A stretch of 49,034 bases of DNA, taken from Burkholderiaceae bacterium (GTDB taxonomy: Bacteria; Pseudomonadota; Gammaproteobacteria; Burkholderiales; Burkholderiaceae_D). Shown here piece by piece: positions 44,968-49,034 of the stretch. Below the pieces are notes generated by a model, which had not been told where the DNA came from, did not search any database, and was given only the letters and a program-made list of their open reading frames with translations. Each line of letters opens with the position of its first letter. The first letter of the stretch is position 1. The position numbers and the translations under genes are program-made. The stretch is from positions 1 through 49,034 of the forward strand of contig VERA01000011.1 in the NCBI GenBank assembly GCA_018882935.1, written 5' to 3'.

Positions 44968-45867
44968 CTATTTTAATTGACCGGAGGTCGATGGGTACTC
45001 GTTCCAGTGCAACTTCTCGCGCAGCGTATCGAAATAACTCCAACCCAGCGGATGCAGAAAGGTCACGGTATAGCGCGAACGTTTCAGCACAACGCGATCA
45101 TGCACCTGCAAGGTGATGACCGACTGCATATCAAAGTTCACACTACAGTCGCGACCACTGGATAGCTCGATCTCGATCTCGCGATCATCCGACAATACGA
45201 TAGGCCGATTGGAAAGTGCGTGCGGCGCGATCGGCACCATCACTATCCCGCCCAGCTGCGGCTGCAGAATCGGGCCGCCCGCCGCCAGCGCATAAGCGGT
45301 CGAGCCAGTCGGGGTAGAAACAATCAGGCCGTCGGAGCGCTGGTTGTACATGAAGTGCCCGTCCACCGTCACCCGCAGCTCGATCATGCCGGCGCCGGTA
45401 CCGCGCGCAACCACCACATCATTGAACGCCAAGCCCTGAAAGCCGGGTTGGCCCTCCCGGATCACGGTGCCCTCAAGCAAACTGCGCTGTTCCGACTCGA
45501 CCCGACCGTCCAGCATGTCACCCAGCACCGGCAACATTCGCTCGGCCGGTATGTCGGTCATGAAACCAAGGCGCCCCTGGTTGACGCCGATCAGCGGCAC
45601 CCGATACGGCGCCAATTGCCGCGCAATGCCAAGCATAGTGCCGTCGCCGCCAACCACGATCGCGAGTTGCGCCTGCGCCCCGATCTGCTCAGGCGTGAGC
45701 GACTGCGTGGCCGGACGCCCCAGATCCACTGCCGTGGCAGACTCGAACACGACGCGGTGCCCGCGCTGCTCCAAAAAAAACGCAAGCGACAGCAAATCCT
45801 CGACCGCTGGTGGGTCACCATGCTTGCCGATAATTGCGATTGTGGGAAAGGCAGGCGGTGTCGACAT
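44968..45867 (-). CDS. nadK: NAD kinase
   Basis: Phosphorylates NAD to NADP. The 299 residues contain the family motifs [13 protein letters not shown] near 71-83 (GGDGT), [13 protein letters not shown] near 98-110 and the NAD-binding [17 protein letters not shown] near 184-200. The length is typical (about 295). It is divergent from hrcA with 67 bases between and the first gene of the minus-strand nadK-recN unit. Confidence 0.97.
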   Translation of the reverse strand: MSTPPAFPTIAIIGKHGDPPAVEDLLSLAFFLEQRGHRVVFESATAVDLGRPATQSLTPEQIGAQAQLAIVVGGDGTMLGIARQLAPYRVPLIGVNQGRLGFMTDIPAERMLPVLGDMLDGRVESEQRSLLEGTVIREGQPGFQGLAFNDVVVARGTGAGMIELRVTVDGHFMYNQRSDGLIVSTPTGSTAYALAAGGPILQPQLGGIVMVPIAPHALSNRPIVLSDDREIEIELSSGRDCSVNFDMQSVITLQVHDRVVLKRSRYTVTFLHPLGWSYFDTLREKLHWNEYPSTSGQLK

Positions 45868-45934
45868 GCTGTCGATTAGACCATAATTGCACTCGACTCT
45901 GGAATCATGCGTCTACGCCCGATAGAATAAGCTC

Positions 45935-46948
45935 ATGCAACTCGATAATCGCGCACAAACGCTGCTCAAAGCCCTGGTTGAACGTTATATCTCCGATGGC
46001 CAACCGGTGGGCTCGCGGGCCCTGGCGCGAATCTCCGGCTTGGATCTGTCGCCGGCCACCATCCGCAACATCATGTCGGATCTTGAAGAGCTCGGTCTGG
46101 TCGCCAGCCCGCACACCTCGGCAGGACGAATACCGACACCACGCGGCTACCGATTGTTCGTTGACAGCTTGCTCACCGTGCAAGCGATTGATGAGAGCAC
46201 GGTCGAGTCCAAGCTGCACGCAGGTGTATCGGCACAAAAAACGATTGCCAGCGCCGCGCAAGTGCTGTCGCAGCTGTCCCAGTTTGCAGGCGTAGTGCTC
46301 GCGCCTCGGCGCGAAGGTACCTTTCAGCAAATCGAGTTCTTGCGGCTGTCCGAGAAACGTATTCTGCTGGTGATTGTGGCGCCGAATGGCGATGTGCAAA
46401 ACCGGCTACTGCTGACCACACACGACTACTCGCCCTCCGAGCTGGTGCAAGCCGCGAATTACATCAATCAACACTACGCCGGATTACCGTTTGACGAAGT
46501 TCGTATCAAGCTCAACGATGAGTTACGTCAGCTACGCGATGACATCACGCAGCTGATGCAAGCGGCTGTCGAAGCCGGTAGCGATGCAATGAATGAAGGC
46601 GAAGACGAAGTCGTCATCTCCGGCGAGCGCAACTTGCTGTCGGTGTCGGAGTTGGCATCGAATATGGGCTCGCTGCGCAAGATGTTTGATCTGTTCGATC
46701 AAAAAACCAGTCTGGCAGCCTTACTCGATACCTCCAGCAAAGCAAGCGGCGTGCAAATTTTTATTGGCGGCGAGTCAACATTAGTGCCGCTCGATGAGAT
46801 GAGCATCGTCACCGCACCTTATGAATCGAATGGCCGGATCGTTGGCACGCTGGGCGTTATTGGGCCAACCCGAATGGCGTATGAGCGCGTGATTCCGATT
46901 GTCGACATCACGGCGCGCCTGCTATCAAACGCCCTGTCGCATCCTTAA
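45935..46948 (+). CDS. hrcA: Heat-inducible transcription repressor HrcA
   Basis: Represses class I heat-shock genes through CIRCE operators. The 337 residues show the N-terminal winged helix ([47 protein letters not shown], about 9-55) and the conserved [16 protein letters not shown], then GAF-like and insert domains and the C-terminal [17 protein letters not shown] region. No CIRCE sequence is seen in this window, including before grpE and dnaK, so its targets (probably groESL) are elsewhere. It converges on fur. Confidence 0.95.
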   Translation: MQLDNRAQTLLKALVERYISDGQPVGSRALARISGLDLSPATIRNIMSDLEELGLVASPHTSAGRIPTPRGYRLFVDSLLTVQAIDESTVESKLHAGVSAQKTIASAAQVLSQLSQFAGVVLAPRREGTFQQIEFLRLSEKRILLVIVAPNGDVQNRLLLTTHDYSPSELVQAANYINQHYAGLPFDEVRIKLNDELRQLRDDITQLMQAAVEAGSDAMNEGEDEVVISGERNLLSVSELASNMGSLRKMFDLFDQKTSLAALLDTSSKASGVQIFIGGESTLVPLDEMSIVTAPYESNGRIVGTLGVIGPTRMAYERVIPIVDITARLLSNALSHP

Positions 46949-46982
46949 GCTCGACGTTATGCGCTGCTATCGCGCGGCGCAG

Positions 46983-47417
46983 CTATCGGCTGTTACGGTG
47001 CGGGCAATCCTCTTTGGTGCAGTTGCCGTAAAGTGAGAGCGCGTGCTCTGCCAGCTTGAAGCCACGCTCGGCCGCGATATTGTGCTGACGTTTTTCGATT
47101 TCCTCATCAAAAAACTCTTCTACCAAGCCGCAATCGAGGCAAACCAAGTGGTCATGATGCGCGCCAAGGTTAAGCTCGAACACCGCCTTGCCCGATTCAA
47201 AGTGGTTGCGTGACAGCAGACCCGCTTGTTCGAACTGCGTCAGCACGCGGTAGACGGTTGCCAGTCCGACATCAAGGTTTTCTGCCAACAGCTGCTTGTA
47301 GACGTCTTCCGCCGATAAATGCCGAACCACGCTGCACTGGAAAATTTCCAGAATCTTCAGCCGGGGTAGCGTGGCTTTCAGACCGCTCGATTTCAGATCG
47401 GGAGTGTGATGCGGCAT
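46983..47417 (-). CDS. fur: Ferric uptake regulator Fur
   Basis: Fe2+-dependent repressor. The 144 residues have the winged-helix N-terminus ([33 protein letters not shown]), the His-rich metal site [18 protein letters not shown] near 88-106 and the structural zinc cysteines CTKEDCPH at the end. The start [12 protein letters not shown] is the first ATG. It is divergent from bamE by 74 bases, a widespread proteobacterial layout. No clear Fur box is visible in the gap. Confidence 0.97.
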   Translation of the reverse strand: MPHHTPDLKSSGLKATLPRLKILEIFQCSVVRHLSAEDVYKQLLAENLDVGLATVYRVLTQFEQAGLLSRNHFESGKAVFELNLGAHHDHLVCLDCGLVEEFFDEEIEKRQHNIAAERGFKLAEHALSLYGNCTKEDCPHRNSR

Positions 47418-47491
47418 GATTTATCGGTGAGTAGCGTGAACTGCCTTATCATATAGTGTTTCGCGTTCGACGCTATTTTAACTTCCTCACC

Positions 47492-47962
47492 ATGCCACAG
47501 CTGTTCGTCCACCTGCCCCGCCGTCACGCTGCTGCGATGATCGTATTGCCTTTATTGCTCTGCGGCTGTGTCAGCAAATTATTCAGCGCTGGCGACCAAG
47601 CGCCCGAGACAGCCCCTGCCGGTGTTACTCAGCGGGTGCAACAAAGCAAATTATTTGGTGTGCTGCCTGTCTACCGACCCGATACGCAGCAAGGCAACTT
47701 CATCTCGAAAGAGCAGGTGGCGCAGCTTCAGGTCGGCATGACACCTGCGCAAGTGCGCTTCCTGCTCGGTACGCCATTATTGAACGATGTATTTCACCCT
47801 GAACGCTGGGACTATCCTTTCCTGCTCAAGCGCGGTGACGGCACGGTCACGACCAGCCACGTGGTGGTGCACTTTAAAGAGGGACGGGTCTCGCGGTTCG
47901 AGGGCGCCGAACTCCCCAACGAAAAAGAATACTTGCAGCTGATCGCTGCGCCCAAGAAATAA
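47492..47962 (+). CDS. bamE: Outer membrane assembly lipoprotein BamE (SmpA/OmlA)
   Basis: Component of the BAM complex that inserts beta-barrel proteins. The 156-residue form starts [14 protein letters not shown], giving a signal peptide and lipobox LLCGC with Cys26 as the lipidation site. Two alternatives exist: a GTG at 47456 and an ATG at 47537. The SmpA/OmlA domain has the [29 protein letters not shown] block near 80-108. The gene precedes dapB by 17 bases. The lipobox has Cys at -2, unusual but tolerated. Confidence 0.93.
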   Translation: MPQLFVHLPRRHAAAMIVLPLLLCGCVSKLFSAGDQAPETAPAGVTQRVQQSKLFGVLPVYRPDTQQGNFISKEQVAQLQVGMTPAQVRFLLGTPLLNDVFHPERWDYPFLLKRGDGTVTTSHVVVHFKEGRVSRFEGAELPNEKEYLQLIAAPKK

Positions 47963-47979
47963 GGCTGACCAAAACCCCC

Positions 47980-48786
47980 ATGAAACCACTGAAGATTGCA
48001 GTGGCCGGTGCTTCCGGCCGCATGGGCCGCATGCTGATCGAGGCCATCGAGTCTGACCCCGACACCCAACTCAGCGGTGCGCTGGATATTGCGGGCGCAC
48101 CAGGCCTGGGGGCTGATGCCGGCAGTGCGATGGGGCGCACGCTCGGCGTAACGATCGAGTCAGCGTTTGAGCGTGGTCTTGCGAACGCCGAATTTCTGAT
48201 TGATTTCACTCGCCCAGCCGGTACCTTGGCGCATCTGTCGTACTGCGCAGCGCACGGTATCAAGATGATTATTGGCACTACCGGTTTTGATGATGCCGGC
48301 AAGGCAGCAATCGAAGCGGCAGCGGAGCGCACTGCCATTGTGTTCGCGCCCAACATGAGCGTTGGCGTGAATGTCACCATGAAGCTGCTCGAGCTGGCTG
48401 CCAAGAGCTTCTCGCACGGATACGACATAGAAATCATCGAAGCGCACCACCGCCATAAAGTCGATGCGCCTTCAGGTACTGCCCTGAAAATGGGTGAGGT
48501 GGTGGCCAACGCACTTGGCCGCGACCTGAAACAGGTGGGTGTATTCGCCCGCGAGGGCGTGACCGGCGAGCGCGACCCCTCGTCAATTGGTTTCGCCACC
48601 ATCCGCGGCGGTGACATCGTCGGTGATCACACGGTACTTTTTGCAGGCATTGGTGAGCGCATCGAGATCACGCACAAGTCGTCGAGCCGCGTGACCTATG
48701 CGCACGGCAGCCTGCGCGCCGCTCGCTTCCTGCAGCACAAAGCCACTGGCCTGTATGACATGCAGGACGTGCTCGGTCTGCGCTGA
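47980..48786 (+). CDS. dapB: 4-hydroxy-tetrahydrodipicolinate reductase
   Basis: NAD(P)H-dependent step of lysine and diaminopimelate synthesis. The 268 residues show the nucleotide-binding [16 protein letters not shown] near 6-21, the [12 protein letters not shown] segment near 77-88 and the signature [20 protein letters not shown] near 152-171 with catalytic His and Lys. The length matches E. coli (273). It follows bamE closely, so they are likely co-transcribed. Confidence 0.97.
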   Translation: MKPLKIAVAGASGRMGRMLIEAIESDPDTQLSGALDIAGAPGLGADAGSAMGRTLGVTIESAFERGLANAEFLIDFTRPAGTLAHLSYCAAHGIKMIIGTTGFDDAGKAAIEAAAERTAIVFAPNMSVGVNVTMKLLELAAKSFSHGYDIEIIEAHHRHKVDAPSGTALKMGEVVANALGRDLKQVGVFAREGVTGERDPSSIGFATIRGGDIVGDHTVLFAGIGERIEITHKSSSRVTYAHGSLRAARFLQHKATGLYDMQDVLGLR

Positions 48787-48806
48787 GCCGCAGCCGGAGC
48801 TTTGCC

Positions 48807-49034
48807 GTGCCGAGCATGAGGCCGTCCGCGCTTGCCGTTGCTATCGCGCTACATGGGGTATTGATCGCCTTTGTATTGTCAGGCGCGCTGGAGAAGCCGC
48901 ATACCGAGGTGGAGCCGCCGCCGCCCGACCACTCGTTCATGGCGCTGCTGCACCGGCCCGACTTCATCCTGACGCCGCACGTGGCCTGGGCCAGCGACGA
49001 GGCGGTGCAGACGCTCGCCGATCAGCTGATCGAC
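48807..49034 (+). CDS. TonB-like start joined to a D-2-hydroxyacid dehydrogenase-like end, cut by window edge
   Basis: The 76 visible codons (GTG at 48807, seven bases after GGAG; ATG at 48816 is an alternative) begin with a short cytoplasmic end and one transmembrane helix (LAVAIALHGVLIAFVLSG), then KPHTEVEPPPP, like TonB. From EPPPPDH onward the residues match the C-terminal region of D-2-hydroxyacid (glycerate) dehydrogenases: DFILTPHVAWASDEA and LADQLID, where His in TPHVAW is the catalytic histidine in that family. The switch occurs inside a run of CCG/CCC proline codons shared by both parents. A true gene fusion of this kind would be unusual; a sequence join is likelier. Frame is open to the window end. 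Confidence 0.55.
   Translation, partial: MPSMRPSALAVAIALHGVLIAFVLSGALEKPHTEVEPPPPDHSFMALLHRPDFILTPHVAWASDEAVQTLADQLID

Noticed and set aside
45220-45879. 219-residue plus-strand open frame
   Set aside because: Antisense shadow of nadK; the sequence is Arg/His-rich without family motifs.
45868-45934. CIRCE operator before hrcA
   Set aside because: Only a partial TTGCACTC word is seen; no matching inverted half-site.
47418-47491. Fur box in the fur-bamE gap
   Set aside because: No sequence close to GATAATGATAATCATTATC is present, only AT-rich promoter-like words.

Overview
The window is ordinary-GC chromosomal DNA from a betaproteobacterium. The evidence is synteny and gene content typical of that class: sucD-sucC-DUF2889-recX-recA, hda-HAD-pcnB-folK-dNK-panB, nadK/recN next to hrcA, fur/bamE/dapB, and a phbA-phbB pair. 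The genus cannot be settled from the sequence alone. Almost all of it is coding; 46 protein genes (two cut by the window edges), one gene fragment and one tRNA are described.

Layout. 1-6154: alaS (3' end missing) and a glycerophosphodiesterase on the minus strand, then glnS and an exonuclease/GIY-YIG fusion nuclease. 6460-8618: polyhydroxybutyrate precursor genes phbA-phbB, then tRNA-Leu(CAA). 8664-11151: two unrecognised membrane proteins and a type IV pilin behind a sigma-54 promoter. 11342-15891 (minus): sucCD, a DUF2889 protein, recX, and recA under a LexA box. 16095-20605: a two-component system in one overlapping unit with a DUF4212/sodium-solute symporter pair. 20672-24921: the Anbu cluster (circularly permuted ATP-grasp, alpha-E protein, transglutaminase, proteasome-like Anbu peptidase), containing a fossil partial duplication of the alpha-E gene. 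24941-31989: purM, then a tightly overlapped chain from an AI-2E-family permease to panB. 32016-37811: carbonic anhydrase and a DSF quorum-sensing locus: an RpfF-like synthase, a heme-oxygenase-like (diiron oxidase type) protein, and an RpfC-like hybrid kinase. 37934-46948: the heat-shock genes dnaJ, dnaK, grpE (with a sigma-32 promoter), then hemH, recN, nadK and hrcA. 46983-49034: fur, bamE, dapB and a strange open frame that begins like TonB and ends like a D-2-hydroxyacid dehydrogenase.

Most interesting points. (1) A putative non-heme diiron oxidase lies between the DSF synthase and its sensor. Its superfamily includes fatty-acid-consuming enzymes, so it may process the signal; this is a hypothesis. 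(2) The RpfC homologue carries an extra, degenerate receiver-like segment. (3) The Anbu cluster has a 59-bp duplication flanking a palindrome-rich 129-bp insert. (4) The dapB-distal frame looks chimeric at a proline-codon run and may be an assembly join. (5) Several intergenic repeats are unexplained: a G/T-rich tract before the deoxynucleoside kinase gene, 18-bp tandem repeats before the carbonic anhydrase gene, and a repeat cluster with a large hairpin between hemH and grpE.
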